64,000 nucleotides of DNA, from assembly GCA_011033025.1 (NCBI GenBank), contig WFMF01000551.1, positions 1 through 64,000 of the forward strand. Direction: 5' to 3'. Under the pieces are notes generated by a model. The model was given only the letters and a program-made list of their open reading frames with translations. It was not told the DNA's origin and made no database searches. The position numbers and the translations under genes were made by a program. Shown here one piece after another: positions 1 through 14,368 of the stretch (its first letter is position 1; each line of letters starts with the position of its first letter). The stretch comes from Beroe forskalii. Lineage: Eukaryota > Ctenophora > Nuda > Beroida > Beroidae.

Positions 1-3000
1 ATTGAAGATTCGTGTAAAATAATGTGCTTATGTGGGAGGTTTATCATAATTTGTGGTAATCGCACTTTCTGGAAAACTCTGTCCTCTCCTAGAGAGTTGC
101 ATATGCTGGAGATCACGTGACATGGTCACGTGACAGTTGAGATACTGTCTGTCGTCTGGTAATGCGTGGGGTGTACCATGTGGTTTTCTGGATATAGATA
201 TATACACAGCTATAGTGTGCCTCGCTAGTGGAATAAATATATTATACGGGAGTAAAAACAATAAAATTGAATTATTAAAATTATTCAGATGATGACCCCC
301 ACGTAGAAACGAAATTTACTGACGTGTTGCAGTTTTGCACGGTTTACAGCGTCGAACAATGCAAGTTAGATCGTGAGAAAGATATAGCCATTTTTTGTAT
401 CAGAGTTTTAAAGAAAATAATAAAAGAATAAATAACGTAAAAAACAAAAGGTGTAAAAGCCACTGAAAGCTTAAAAACACACGCAATCGCCCTGTCAGCA
501 TGTGAAATAATAACATGACGTGAACTGGAAAACAAAAAACCGAAAACAACACAAAATTTGATGCTATCAACTCTGATACATTGTATCTAGTTTTAAGCTT
601 ATGTTTTAAAGTGAATGGGTGTGTGGTTGCAATTAGAAGTTTCAAGGTGAGTAGAGGTGGTGTTTGATGGTTTGAAACGGGTATAATTGTGCAATCAAAC
701 TGCTTCAGGTGGTCCAATCAAGTAGGTCACGTGACAACAGGAAGTAAACAAACAGGCCATGTGACACCATGCAATCAATGACGGTCAAAGAATTAGATCC
801 CAGTTTTCAAACAAACTTTTATCTGAGTATATTTATGGGATTATTACTGGGCGCAAGGCAAAATTTCAATTCTCCAATAATCTGGGTACAGTAAAAGTAA
901 CATACAAATTGTGCATAATTTAGCGTTTCAGGTCAGTGAAAATAGGGTTAATTTTCAGTATTCATTCACGCCCCATCCCCAGAACAAGGCCACCCATTGT
1001 TCTTGTAATATAGTAATTGGATTAGGAGTAGGAACCGATCCGTAAAATTTATATATTTCCATTTTCGATCTAAAAACCACAGTGCAGACTAGCACAGCTG
1101 CAGCAATCCCACAAAGCCACAATTTTATCTCGTTATCATTTGGCGAATATCACAATAGCTTTTGCGGTGAAATCCCTCCCAAGGTGTTTATTAATGGTGC
1201 TAAACGTTTTCTCAAGTGGAAGTTAATTTAATCAAATAATATTATTAATATTCCCTTGATTTAATTCACCGTATCCAAAACCAGTAAAAATCTGACTGAG
1301 TTCAGCCCTGCAGCAATCAGGGAAAACACTTAACACCCACACGAATGAGCAGTGGAATTTTTTCCACACGTATGTGATCGAAGAGTGACGACATTATCAA
1401 GGTTTAACATGGACCATTGATGACGTAAACCATCTCTACCCTGCCAGACCTTTTGTCTGTCGACAGGAACCCCGGTTAAACAACAAGCCCTGACGTTCGA
1501 GAAGTTCAAGGTTTTAAACATGATTGCAGGTCATTTAACGGGAGGAGTATATGGAAAATAAGAAGAGCAATCAGTTAAATGCCAGTTAGAGGTGTATAAG
1601 GCTTCATTCTTAAACCACCTTCAGGCTGTGGGCGCGATAATAAACTTCAATAGATTTACATGTTTACCTAGGGACTTTTAATGTTTAATTTTAAATTAAT
1701 TCAGGTTTTCACACCATTTACTGCACCAAGTTAAGTCTTCGGAAGAGCTCAAAACCATAGCAAAATGAACCTTTTAAAGACTCCTTCTGCTGGCAAATCA
1801 ATGAAGAAAAAGAAGAAATAGACGGCAAAAATGAATTGAGGTCAAGGTATTTAAGTATTTAGTATTCACAGCCACACACACGCCCCAACTCATCATTAAA
1901 GTTTTGTCGAGATTCGACAAAAACATTCTCAAAGTGAGTACTGAAATAAGGACCTGCTAAAAGATATCAATTATAGAAAATAGTTAAACCATCAAAATCT
2001 GACTACCGCGTTGATTCATTCTAAGACATACTGCAATTACCATCCGATAACGTCTCTTACGAGGAGGTAACGCTTGTGCTTTAAAGAGGAAAAATTTGAT
2101 CTAAATCCTAAATCTTTAAATGCCGTAAACTTTTAACAATAGACTCGGGTATGAATCGTCGTCTGGAAATTATGAAGTAGACAAGTAAGTTCTCTTCTTT
2201 TCCAAGCCATCGGAAATCGGAATCTTAGAGTTAACGATCAAGTCATCAAGAGCAAAGCTTCAACAAACTGTTCTTTCCACTTTTCCAAAGAATTACATCC
2301 AAAAACACAGCACGGACATTTATGTGAAAGTTCAAATATCAAAAATGGCAAAGAATCGTGCTTCCCCCGTAGAAGAATTTCGTGAGAGGCGAGAACAAAA
2401 ATAAAATATTAATTCTTCGCTGGTTGCTTGATTACGGGACCACAAAACGTGATTAGGGCGCTGATTTTGATAGGTACGTTTCAGTCGTAGGAGGAGAAGT
2501 GAAGGGGATCTATTCGTAAAGATTACACGCACAATACTACGAAGCTGCAACAATCTGAATCTCCAAATACACCGGAACAATGTGATCTAAATACATCTGG
2601 CTACATCTGGTAACCTGGAGCAAGGAAACATGTGAGAGAGAGGGTAGCTCAAGTTGTAATTCTTCCGGTTAGATCAGGGTCTATATATGCATTATCCTAA
2701 AGCAATGAGTAGCATTGATCTTTCTCTATATTCTTGGCAAAGGATCACGATGAGTCCTTCCGTCCTTTCTGCTGCTGGCACAAAGACTATCGAACGTTGA
2801 GCAGAATAATTTTGGGTATTTATCTAACTATCTAACTATATCTGGAAGCACCAAGTTGTATCCAGTAGCCTATATCTCCCTGCCACATCTATTATCTATG
2901 GTAGCTTGAAACATTTTGTTATTTAAATCTCCTGCCCCAATGCCGCATGCCCAGGATTGTCTAATATCCCTATTAGGCAAGGGGAAAGAGATTCTGAAGA

Positions 3001-3891
3001 TTTATAAACCCTCTGAAATTCTAACCTGCCATGAGCCATTGCTAGATCAGTGGATCATGTGAACGTTGTTCTGTCCAGATTGTGCGCGTGTATAATGAGT
3101 TGCTGTTTAGCTCTGCCAATGAGCTGGTCAGAGAACGACACATCGCGATTTAGCGTCATCTGAATCTACACACACGAATCAAATGACAAGTGTTATATCA
3201 GAATTAAGTGCACCTGCTGCTGTCACACAGACACATGATTACACGCACACACAAACACACAAGCACAAGTCTACACTCAAAACACCAGGATCAATCTCAC
3301 CGGACTGAAGATCCGAGGTGTACAATAATAACAACATTTAACACTCGTCCAGCGAGTGTTTGTACTCAGGACTTTCTTCATGATGGTCTGCAGCACCATC
3401 AACAGGACACACGTGCACGATTTAATCTGATTAATAACAACCACCAAATTTACACTAATGGTAATACAAATATACATCTATATATTGGTTTCAGGTGGAT
3501 TATATATCGCTGATTATCATGATCAATATAACAACTGATCACTACCAATAATAGTATAGTAATGACTACCTCATCGACCAATTGACATGATATGAACATC
3601 CCTACAGATGTCTCTCAACTTCTCAAGAAGAGGTGTTGAAGTAGACTCGAGGAAGTCCTCAGAACCAGATCCTTCTTTTTTGGGATGCTTCCAATTTGAG
3701 TTGAAAACTTGAAAATAGGTCGATAGAACGTCGAGAGGTTGTTGAATTTTTGATGCGATGCTCTGAAAGTGTGACGAATATCACATGAAATGACATCAAC
3801 AAATGTGATCATCTCTCCTGGTTTCCGGCTCTGACACTTTCCTTGAAATGAACTGCGCACAACAAATAGACTGTTCCACGCCATTATTTCC

Positions 3892-3918
3892 CCACTTTAC
3901 TCCATGATAATGACATAA
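3892..3918 (-). repeat. TGACGTCA-core dispersed repeat, copy 1 (diverged)
   Basis: CCACTTTACTCCATGATAAT followed by GACATAA matches the family consensus CCACTTTGAGCTATGATAAT GACGTCA over its conserved half. Only part of the unit is recognisable. Confidence 0.45.
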
Positions 3919-6900
3919 CATTGGATCTTCCAACAAGACCCCAGGACCCCTAACTCTGACTCCCCCTGACACCTGCTAGAGGCACCTGTTGTCCAGATCA
4001 TGAGACAGGAGCACGTTGCAGCTACAGACTCGAGAGTGAGGTGTCCCACACGAGGCACCACCAACCACTCTCTCCCCCCGTAACTCTAGCCCTGTCCGTC
4101 ACACACCCTGCACCTCTGTTACTCTGGCAACACGCCGAGAGAACAGAGAGTTGGGAAGGAGGGAGAGAGAGGACAGTGGTCATTCGTTTCTCTCAGGGAA
4201 GAGGAGCTATTTTGAGACTTTCTCATTGATGATAATAATATATAAATAATCTTATAATATGTCGTGTGTGTAGCAGCAGCTGCTGCATTTGATGTGTCCG
4301 CGTAGGGAGGGTTATTTCTGGTAAACGTCTGTATTGAATGTACAAGACTTTGAGTAAAAACTCCAGCCGTCGGAAAGCGGTGGGAGACCATACATCATAC
4401 TGTGGTGAATGACTCACGACTTCACGTTTATATCAGTAAACACGAGAAGTCCAATTTCATACCAAGTATGTATAACGGAAATCTACTATGCGTTTACATC
4501 TAAATTTACATCCAACCGTAGACTTAGAAAAACGTTAAAAAGTGCTGAAAAAAGAAGGAAAACGTACAAGGGGAAGCAATGCTATAAGTCTGTTGTTGCT
4601 CCTGAGAGTGCAGTTATTAAGTTATTAGAATGGGCGGTGGTGGAATCTACATAGCTCGTCCATCAAACACATTGTGTGCCTGATTCCCATGTACTATTAA
4701 CGTAATACAGCTGTTGTAGGACAGGTCATGTACAGGAAGCAGGCGGGTGAATCTGACGAATTTATCAGGGCTTTGAAAGAGCCACCGTATCAAATCAAAA
4801 CGCCTATTGTTCCTGCGCGACTATTTTAAGCATTTAGCAGTGGAAGGAGGTTCAAATTACTTCTGACAATAACTATTAACTACATACCGTCAGAAGACGA
4901 CAAAATGGCGGCAAGAAAGGGCGGATAATTCATTCTCGGAGGCATTCTCTATAATATTAAACTGACAATATTCACGGCATATTTTACTTCCAATTCATGC
5001 AGACTTTCTAGAGATCTGGGTGATAGGGAGGAGACGCATTCATATGCATAACTCTGATCAGACATCATCGAGATGTATCAATAGAGCTAATTTCAAAGAC
5101 TGCAACTATCGCAGACAATAGTGGCTTACTTTACTGATAGTTTTACGCAGAGATCCGGCTTCAAACTCATCAATCTGTCATGCCAATGATAGACTATTTA
5201 CTTATTTCAGGGATGAAGTGCAACAATGTCGAGAGAATCCGCCATGCCATGGGAATTGTTTGATAGGTAGCAACAGTAAAATAGCTGCTTTTGAACAGAC
5301 GTGCTTTGAAGGAGGCGATCTGTCGAGTGACAGGATGGTACCAGGTACATGGGTGGTACATGGTTGGTACTGCTATTATCAGAAGAATCATCCGAGGCCG
5401 TGTATCAAATTTTTGAGTTTTTTGTGTGGATTCAATACGATGTCAAGGAGAAGCCTTAAACTCTTAAAGAACTGTTGTACGAGCTGAAAGAACTTCTGTA
5501 GCATGATCTCCATTTCGTCAAATGGAAGTAGAAAAGCCAAAAGAACTGAATGAGATGGATCTATCTTGGCTTGCTTGAATTTCGACAGTTCTTGATAAGG
5601 ATATCCGGTATATGATCTCTAAATAAAAATTTAGTCTATCTATGAACAATATGGTGACTGGTCTTACCTCCCTTATGATAAGACTTCTCTTGAGATAGTC
5701 TGCTGGATTTTCCTGAAGGTGGAGAGAACAGGTGGCGAAGAGAAGGCTGAGATTGGTACAACCCCCGGTCTGTTACGTCACCTCGTCTCGTCTTGGTGAC
5801 GCAACTCCGAGCCGAACGATCGATCACAACGAAACATATCGATAATGTGCAAGCTATGAAAGGTCACGGAGCCGATCAACGGAAAACACTTTCTACAGCC
5901 CGAGGAGTGCCGAGCGGAGTAATGAATTATACAATTTCTTGAAGATGCACGGAAGGCAGGGCAGCTGGTGCGGTTAGCCAATCAGGAGCAGTATCGCTGG
6001 TCACGTGACCCTATCTGAGCGTGTCACGTGACTTTAGGAAATATCAATCTACTCTGCAGGGGATGGTGGAGATAGAGAGGTCCGCTGTGCAGCAAATAGC
6101 TCCACACACAGAGCTCCAGATATTTCTGCAGCTTGCAGTGCATCTGTTTTCCCACACAGATATTCTGCTCCTTCAGTCATTGGATGCCAAGACACACAGT
6201 TGTTACTTTCTTAGTAGATACTGATTTCTATTTTAGCAGATATTTATGTCAGAGAACCGTCGAAAAATGACATAAACCGGCTTATCTCGCTCTAAACTCT
6301 CAAACATATCGCCATTATAAGAACCATTTAATTAACCGTATCCACTCAGCACACAATATCTGGCTGTGAAACATCAACAAGTCTTCCACTTGTCACATGA
6401 CTCCGGATTCACGGAGGAGAGAAGGCTTGTTATGAAAATATTTGTTTTATCAAGCAGCTCAGAGCTCTCGACACTCAACGTAGAGATTATATACATAGCT
6501 TTATTAAAGCAGGTCGTTTACCAGCCGTGGTGGTCAATGGTTCGTTACTCTAGTTGGATTATCGGTCACGTGACGCAGTCACCTAACAGGTCACGTGCTA
6601 CGGAAATTTTATCTGTCATATTATACAAAATATTTGTTTAAATCAGAGCCGCGGTGTAGCGGTAAGCTGCCAAAAATAGTTTCGCGTATCAAAATACCGT
6701 GAATTAGAGCGAGTGGTGTTAAACAGCAAAGAGGAATATTTAACATTTTAGTTAAGAAAAATTTGTCACATAATTCAAATATTTTGATATCCAAAATGCG
6801 TTTCAAAAATTTAATTTTGCGCACACTTACGTTTAAATTTATTCCTGCACAGTATAGCAAAAGAAAGTGACTTTTACTTTGCCATCATAGAGGAATCTGA

Positions 6901-7126
6901 TGTGCCTGTCACAAATTACAAACCCGCAGTGGAAAACAGGAATATCACCAACTTCTAAAGATCGATAAATGAGCTCATTGAAGGCATAAAGGGTTAGGAG
7001 GATTAACGTTTGCACACTCAAATCAAGGTTAACTGCTGATAAAGTGATAACACTGAATGTTACCAATATATCCCAACCCCAGGTTTATCAATCAGTGGAA
7101 ACATTCATCACGTCCATATCTCGCGT

Positions 7127-7144
7127 GGGGGGCCCGGGGGGGGG
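7127..7144. other. GGGGGG-CCC-GGGGGGGGG tract
   Basis: A run of six G, three C and nine G in an AT-rich setting. Similar homopolymer runs occur at about 33,966 (C8) and 47,909 (G11). They may be slippage-prone or quadruplex-capable sites. Confidence 0.8.
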
Positions 7145-8394
7145 TAATAAGATATTCCTGCTGAAAACAGATACCCTCGCTACACTCCATTAAACACACA
7201 GGGTGTGGTCCTGTGTTTGGGTGTGTAACATCTACAGGTGGTGGACTGGTGGATATCGGCACCACAATTACAACTAGTCTAAATAATTATATAAAACTCA
7301 CACGAAAACACCAGGTAAAATTCGTCTAAACTCTTACAAGTTGCAGTCTAAAATCATACAAAAACCCAAAAACACCGTCTAAACTCCCACAGCGAACTCT
7401 ACACCTTAACTGACAGCTCGTATAATATGTAAAGGAAGTCAGTTAACTTGTTAATGTCTCCCAGTTATCAGGAAGTAAGGGGGCAGTGTGATAGGACTTA
7501 GGAGGGAAGGTGATGTCATCAAACACACCCCCGCACACTTTGGGAGAGGGCAGACATCATAGAGCTGGAACTCAGCCAACAACCAAAATCTTACAGAGTC
7601 ATGAGATAACAGGTACAAGAAGAAATGTTTCAAAAACTGGTATCCGAGCAATAAGAGGGAGGTACGCGAAGTGACGAAAAGCAGGTCAACGTGTTCGGAA
7701 TTACGTGCACTAGACTTCGCGAAGCAAGCAGAATCCTACGCGGACAGAATAAGGACAAGCTGACACTGATGACCACTGCAGCCACGATCTGATATACTCC
7801 TCAAGCTGCGTGCAAATGACATTAGACTCAGCTTAGTCCTGGTTATAGCAGATCAACAAACACAAACACATATCTATGGTAAAATATATATACGGGAGGG
7901 AGGAAAGAGATGGGAAGGCTTTCTTTTCCCTCCCATCCAATTAAAGAAAATGAGCATGCTGGAGAGTAGTACGATTGAAACCTATTAAAATCAATTATGA
8001 AATCCATTAGGCTCCTCATAAAAATGAGCGCACGTGTGCCAGGCTCCGGAGAACGAGTGATGTGTCGAGATTAAACTGCACGTGCTTAGCGCACGACCGT
8101 ATATATAACGTAATGGAGGGAGATATACTTAGAGATCTTTAGATAATATCTCGTAGATAATATCTAGTAACTTCATATATCTTGTATAAAGTGGTGGGTG
8201 AGAGACGGCGTGTTGTAACATTTGTGTATCTGTTCGAGGACAATAGAGCTTCTGGTATAATATCTCCATTTAGTGTCCCATAGAACCGTAACAATGCGAA
8301 CAAGGTGGTAAGTGTAGATGATGTGATGAGGCATCTGTGCCGACTAGGGGAACTTATTGTTAGAGGACACACAAGAATGGTAAACACTCAAGTG

Positions 8395-8440
8395 TGACGC
8401 TATTATCATGGCTCAACATGGTGAAATGGATGTTGACGCA
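8395..8440 (+). repeat. TGACGTCA-core dispersed repeat, copy 2
   Basis: It reads TGACGCTATTATCATGGCTC, AACATGGTGAAATGGATG, TTGACGC. The TATTATCATGGCT and AACATGGTGA blocks and both TGACG ends are kept. Confidence 0.7.
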
Positions 8441-9909
8441 GGGCCTATTTTCCGGATTTTGATGTTTAATTAATGCAATTTAATGAGACTGGCTGCACTC
8501 TACGCCATATCTTGGTACACAACATGTCATCTGAATGACGTTTGCATTGGCTAGTCAATCATTAGACCATGTTTTATTGAGGTTATTAAATGCCATGTCA
8601 TGGTTTGAATACTGTTCCAGAGGGTTTGGTAGTAGCATGCTAATCTCTGGTAATTTCAAGATATTCAGTTTACAGTAGTGCTGAGCCAAAGAGACTATAA
8701 TATATAAACTCTTCAAATGTGATTCTCTACTTGGCCCAGCACTAAAGGTTCAGCATTCATCAATTTTGGACTTGAGTTTCTGTTTATTGAAGTTTTACCT
8801 CGATATCTGGTGAGATAGACTTTTAAAAACCCTGAACTTTGTATGTCATACGTTCCTCCTTTCCTCGTTTTCTAAACAATGTAAATATTTCTATTTTTAA
8901 ATACAATTAGGAAATTTATACATTGCACCTGACATGAAATTGTACGTTTCAACTTTTAACTTTTATATTTTAAAAGATTATGATGAATTGGAAGAGAAAC
9001 AGCTGAAGGAACATGATTTAATTACATTTCCATGCCAGAACTGAAGTTTTAACTTCCATCGAACTGAAATTTTAACTTCCATCACAATTTTACGAGGGTC
9101 GTAAGGAAAAAAATGTATGGAGACTGAACCAGAAATAGAATGATTTTTGGAATTAAGGCAACACCATTATTTATGTTAGACGCCAGTGTAATTATTTTTT
9201 GCAATTCTCGTATCCTTGCATAAGCAAGATAAGAAGAAACTAAAGGCAATTTATATTTTCTAGAATCCAACAAAAATTAGTAGGCTGCTTTTCAAAGGAA
9301 TATTGAGCCCTCCAAATCAGAGGACCATGACATTTGACTGATTCTGTACCACTTTAAATAAATGCACGATATCTAACTAAAGGTTGAATTTTTCCATGAT
9401 AAAATTTTCGTAACACATCATATGTTTAGAACAGTTTCCATAGATGCTATCAAAACATGCCCTTGTCAGTATCAATTTATCTTTATATCTTGTAACAGAC
9501 ACCTGCTTTTGCAGATTTTCATCATGTACTCTACAAATAATTACCCTCATATATGTGCAAAAATTCATTCCTTCTAGATATTCCTTCTCGATCGTTTTGA
9601 ATGACCAAAATCATCCGAAAGAAAAAGAAGGGGTAAATTAAAGTTTGACATCTTACATTAAAAAAGGATAACAATTTGGTGGGCTTCTAAATACGGGTGA
9701 CATCTGGTAATAATTTGTGTGCTGATAGTGATAAATGATATATCACGATGATCACTGTGTACACTACACGGTGTTTCCATGAGAATATCCGACAAGGAAG
9801 GAAATTGGGCCACAAGATTGAGTGATGTGTTGCGGGTTCCCGTGTTTGGCTGTGCTTTTTTGTCGAAAGCATCGTCCCTTCTTCTCCCTTACCATAAATC
9901 GATACTACA

Positions 9910-10053
9910 ATGGGGTCAAAATCAGGGCGACGATCGTCTTATGACTTATCGAATAGACGTGTGTTCAAACCTGTCAAGAAAACAGCTGATCATAAACTAA
10001 GAGCAGAGTTCAAAACAAAGTCGGAACGAAGCGCTCTTAGCTGCTTTGGCGGG
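9910..10053 (+). CDS. Possible first exon, short basic protein, unrecognised
   Basis: ATG at 9910 (context CTACAATGG) opens a basic, Lys/Arg/Ser-rich frame (MGSKSGRRSSYDLSNRRVF, KPVKKTADHKLRAEFKTK). It reaches a GGCGG/GTATAT donor near 10053, just before the inverted-repeat element. It has no known domain. The rest of the open frame is transposon sequence. Confidence 0.2.
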
Positions 10054-10420
10054 TATATATCATGCATAATTCATGATATACCTTATTGTAGGAAATTAAG
10101 CACTCAAAAAATTAAGCCAACACGTCATTAAGCAACATGAAATTAGGCCCTTTTGAGAGGTCTGGTGCTTAATTACATGTTGGCGTAATTAAATGTAGGC
10201 TTCATTTCATGAAGCTTAATGCAATGTTTTCATAATGTATTCAAATTACACGCAATTGTTTATGTGCGTCTGTTATAAACAGATTTGAGTAGCATAAATC
10301 AAGGCATTAAAATTTGTTTTATCATAATGAAATGAAACGCAGGTATTTCCTATGTATGTATGTTGATACATGATTCTTTAATTGCAGTTTTTTCACCTTC
10401 ATCACACAGTGAGTTCATTA

Positions 10421-10611
10421 TATGCGCTAATCTAACGACGCATAGTGGTATTGTTGCACTTATTGCACGAGGAGAAGCCGAGTGCCAATAAGTGTACTTA
10501 TCACACGAGGAGAAGCCGAGTGTTGATTATTACACTAATGTGCACGAGGAGTTAGCCGAGTGCATATTATAGTGCAACAATATCACTTCTGGGGAGTTAG
10601 ATTAGCGTATA
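10421..10611. repeat. Nested palindromic module with GCACGAGGAG...CCGAGTGC hairpins
   Basis: Inside the 909-bp element, outer arms TATGCGCTAATCTAAC (10421) and GTTAGATTAGCGTATA (ends 10611) enclose inner arms GTGGTATTGTTGCACT/AGTGCAACAATATCAC. Within these are three short hairpins of the form GCACGAGGAGAAGCCGAGTG (10466, 10504 and 10542 regions). The layout looks like one inverted-repeat element inserted inside another. Confidence 0.8.
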
Positions 10612-10678
10612 ATACCACGACCAGTGCAATATGCCCTTATATTGCACTGTGGTTATCTGCACTGGAGTGGTATTATAT
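10608..10678. repeat. Hairpin TATAATACCAC ... GTGGTATTATA
   Basis: Arms at 10608-10618 and 10667-10677 enclose a second hairpin, AGTGCAATAT/ATATTGCACT. It directly abuts the 10421-10611 module and shares its last bases. Confidence 0.75.
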
Positions 10679-11313
10679 GATTTAATCATATTCGAAAACT
10701 ACTCCTGATATCTAAATGACAATATGAAATATGTGGTGGGCTTAGATTTGTAAGTTGGCAAATTCTGTACTTTCATTGCTTTATTACATTATCACTGAAA
10801 ATGCTTTATAACATTATCACTGAAAATGTAGCAAAATATCGAACATTTTATGCCATTTTGAATCCCAAAATTAATTGAAAATTGAGGTATTCAAAAATTA
10901 AGCCAGCACGTCATTAAGCACCATGAAATTAGGCCCTTTCAGAGGCATTGGTGCTTAATTTTCTGAGTGCTTAATTTCCTACAATAAGGTAAAGTGAGCA
11001 GTTAAAGCACTCTCTGGGCTAGGGTATAATCATGGTAATTTAGTAGTGTCTTGATGAAATGAACAGTGCAAATGAACCAAGTAACCACTACTTAGTGGCA
11101 CTTAAACAAGTCGAGATGAGGGATTATTACGGCCATTTCCACATTCAATTCATACACCATATGTAAATGGTAATTACAGACCAATTAACCAGTAATTAAC
11201 TGGTTATTGTGCAAACGTAGTTTGAGGTGGTTTGAAGGTCTCGCTGTGCCAAGCTTGGAATGTTATTATTCCGCTCCTCAAGTCGGGAAGGAGGACGAAA
11301 ACAAAGATTGGCG

Positions 11314-11361
11314 TTATAATATTCATCAACTCACTACTCTGAGTCATGATAATGACGTCAT
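11314..11361 (-). repeat. TGACGTCA-core dispersed repeat, copy 3
   Basis: It contains CATCAACTCACTACTCTGAG then TCATGATAATGACGTCA, followed by the shared flank TTCTCAACCGCCTAC. Confidence 0.75.
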
Positions 11362-14300
11362 TCTCAACCGCCTACTGCTTCCTGCTCTGGTCGGAGTAAG
11401 CTGCAGAGTTGCTGGATAGAACAAAGTGGAAGAGGGCACATCATGAACCAGAGGCAGCAACAATTAACCAAATGTCTAGGTACCATTATTCTATGCAAAC
11501 CTCACTGAATTGATCATATTTCAGTGAATGAATAAATATTTCAGATCAGTCATAATAAATACTTATATCATTGAAATGAAGATTCAATTTGTTAAGCTAC
11601 TGTTTATCACGAGAGGCTTTGAATACAATCCATTAATTGCAAGTTAATAGAGTGATAGGAGGCGTAGACTGTAAGGGATCGAGGGGTCAATCAGTTTAAC
11701 ACATCCAACATCAAGAACATGGTCGATAAAAGTTGTTCCTACAACCTTAGCTTCCTACAACCTAAGTTTCACAAAGCACGACACAAAAGACTTTGACCAC
11801 GCAAAATAACTGAAATATTATCGCAAGTTTTAAAATTATCGCCCCTCCCCCCATTGATATTATCGCACAAATAGTACCCTCCTTATATTGTGGGACAGCA
11901 ATTTATTAAATATGCAGCTGCTCCAATGGGTTCAGCACCATTTGAGGGCTCCACTACAAGTGAGAAAACAGAGAAAACAAAGAACGCACTCTATTAGGCA
12001 ACAATAAAAGTAGCATCTACTTGCGTAAGCACCACTCGCCCAGCCGGAGGAAACACTGTGATCTAACACACCATCATAGCGACAGCGAGACATGTGTCGG
12101 GGAAACGAAGCGTGAAAAGTGAGACTTGAACTCAATATTATAGTACGTGGGTAGCTTTCCACTATTAGCCTGGACCCCTGGCCGATGCACTTCACTGATT
12201 CAGATATGTATTGGAATGTCACAGACCAACAGGTGTCCTATCGTTTATGTGTACCGTTTCCTCAAATGATATTATTCAGAATATATGCTGCATGAACTCT
12301 GAGGTACTGCATAAGTTCCTAACATCTAGAACCTCATGTCATGATTAAATGGTCACGTCACTGCTTTAACAAAGGAGGGCCACCATCGCACACCATGATC
12401 ATCATGTGATCGAGGGGATGAAACAGTACCCCAAAAATGCCACGTTGGCACATGGTAATTCAAGAAATTGCATAAAATTAATTAAATAGAGCATTGCAGT
12501 TCGCATTTAAAGTCTTCGAAAGAACTATCATTAAGGAAAAGAACAATGCAAAATAAGATGACTGAAAAGTGAAAGAAAGTATGAGAATGCACTCAAATTA
12601 TGAAACCTGGTCTGGAGGGAAAAATTGACAGTTCCATGAACAGATCATTTTAGCCACGTGTGAACAAGTTGACGAGACTGAAGAGTAACCTAAATAGCCT
12701 ACAAATTACGGCATACAACACGACACACATTCAACCATGGGTGACCACAACACCCTGTACACTGAATGATATCATCCTGCGAGGAAATCAGAGGGTAGAC
12801 ATACATACATACATACATTTGAGAGGAGCCACAACAGCTGCTGATCACTTTCAAATGGGGTGGAATGTGCGGAATTTAATGGATCAAAGGAAAGAAGGCG
12901 AGGAGGAGGAAGAAGCCAAACCCTCACTTCACACTCACTGCATGATATGAACGTCACGGCCAATGCCAGGTATATTCTAATCGTAGTAATCGGAACTCTG
13001 AGTGACACATCACGTGACACTAATGGGATGTTGTGATTGGTTCCCACCGCCGAGTGTTTGTGGGCGTTTGTAAGAAGTTACAGATAAGGAGTAGTAGGTT
13101 CGAGCACATACACAATTATATGTTATGCAGTGGTGGGACTTTGTATTAACGAGTACGGAATATGTGGGCTGGTTAGGGACCGGCGTTACCTTTTCATGGG
13201 AACTTATCTTGCTTGGCAAGGATTCAGGGAGAGGGGAGGATGAGCCGGACGAAAAGCCATACACAAGGACGTTATTTGAGTTTCGGATTTCAAACACTCC
13301 CCTGTCCTAATGGAGGACAATGTGAACATTATTTTCACTTAATACTTTAATAATAATAAATTCAAGGATAATGCGAACAAATTACATTGGGTCGTTCGAC
13401 AAAATTTCATCCATTCTGCTATTATGACGGACTGATGGACGCAATAATGGCTGTCTTTTTCGGGCCAATGACATATAACATTGTCCTTCAAACTGAGATC
13501 TGAATCAACTGATTACTAATTGGGCTGAGATAATCCTGTTCCATAACCAGTGGTTGATAATTAATGCCGAAAACATTCTTTAATTGGTTTTTGACACCAG
13601 GAGATAAGAGCATGGGACCTGCTGGCAATTCTAATAAGAAAATCAATGTTTGCAGACAAAGTGAGGGAGTCCCTTTTTAAACCAGTTAAAAATCGTCATG
13701 ACACTATGATAGACAAAATTTTCGTCACTGGGATTTGAAACCCAAAACAAGACAAAGTGATCCAAAACAAGGCATTAGGTAAAATTATGAGGTCGAAGCA
13801 CATGACTATCATATACTTGTTGATAAGTTGATGATATGCAAACAGTAAACACCACTATTATTAAAATATGAGCATCCTTGCTGCAGCAAAAACCTTGTCG
13901 ATAGATGGAGAAGTTTAATTTATATAAGCGGGACAGGATCCTTACGAAAGGAGGCAGTTTATTAAGTACAAACGAACTGTTTAGAAATGTATGCCGACAG
14001 CGGTGAACGAAGCTTGAACGACGAAATTTTCATAATTTTATGAATGTGAAAATTTATAACATAAGAAGTCCAAAATACCGTCCCAAAGCCCCAGAAAGAT
14101 ACTATACTAACTAACTACTAAGTTTACCCTATTAACAACGCCTAGTCTTCTACATGTTAAACATTGACAAGTATTTAAAGCAAAAAATGAGGCAGACATA
14201 AAGTCTGGAAATAATAAAACCGTTAAACAAATCAATAAGTTAAAACATAGCATCTACAACTCAATGTGGATTAGAACTACGACTATGCAGATAAAAATAT

Positions 14301-14368
14301 CGGCTAAAGAGAGTCAAGTAGTGTTCAGACTTCAGAAGTTAGATGTAACTACTTAACTACATGTTTTA

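Larger units (their letters stand above)
1..8394. other. No gene identified
   Basis: AT-rich sequence with short unsupported frames only. It contains GTCACGTGAC palindromes (near 112, 126, 727, 5999, 6020 and 6565), one diverged dispersed-repeat copy (3892) and a G-rich tract (7127). A 56-bp EGF-like piece at 5211-5266 is treated as unsupported. Confidence 0.5.
10081..10989. mobile_element. 909-bp inverted-repeat element (non-autonomous DNA transposon) with TA target duplication
   Basis: The left end CCTTATTGTAGGAAATTAAG and the right end are near-perfect inverted copies over about 26 bp. Subterminal blocks (AATTAAGCC, CACGTCATTAAGCA, CATGAAATTAGGCCCTTT) recur at both ends, partly in direct orientation. 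TA flanks both sides (10079-10080 and 10990-10991), the target duplication of Tc1/mariner-type and some other DNA elements. There is no transposase frame inside, so it is non-autonomous. A plus-strand open frame from 9910 runs into its left end by accident. Confidence 0.8.

Noticed and set aside
3615-3884. 89-codon minus-strand frame beginning MAWNSLFVV
   Set aside because: No signal peptide, domain or splice partner that I can defend.
5211-5266. 56-bp piece between TTTCAG and GTAGCA reading DEVQQCRENPPCHGNCLI, EGF-like
   Set aside because: Too short, incomplete cysteine pattern, weak donor and no neighbouring EGF exons.
6648-6672. GCCGCGGTGTAGCGGTAAGC resembling a tRNA-type A box of a SINE
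   Set aside because: No B box or tail follows within a suitable distance, so a SINE or tRNA cannot be supported.
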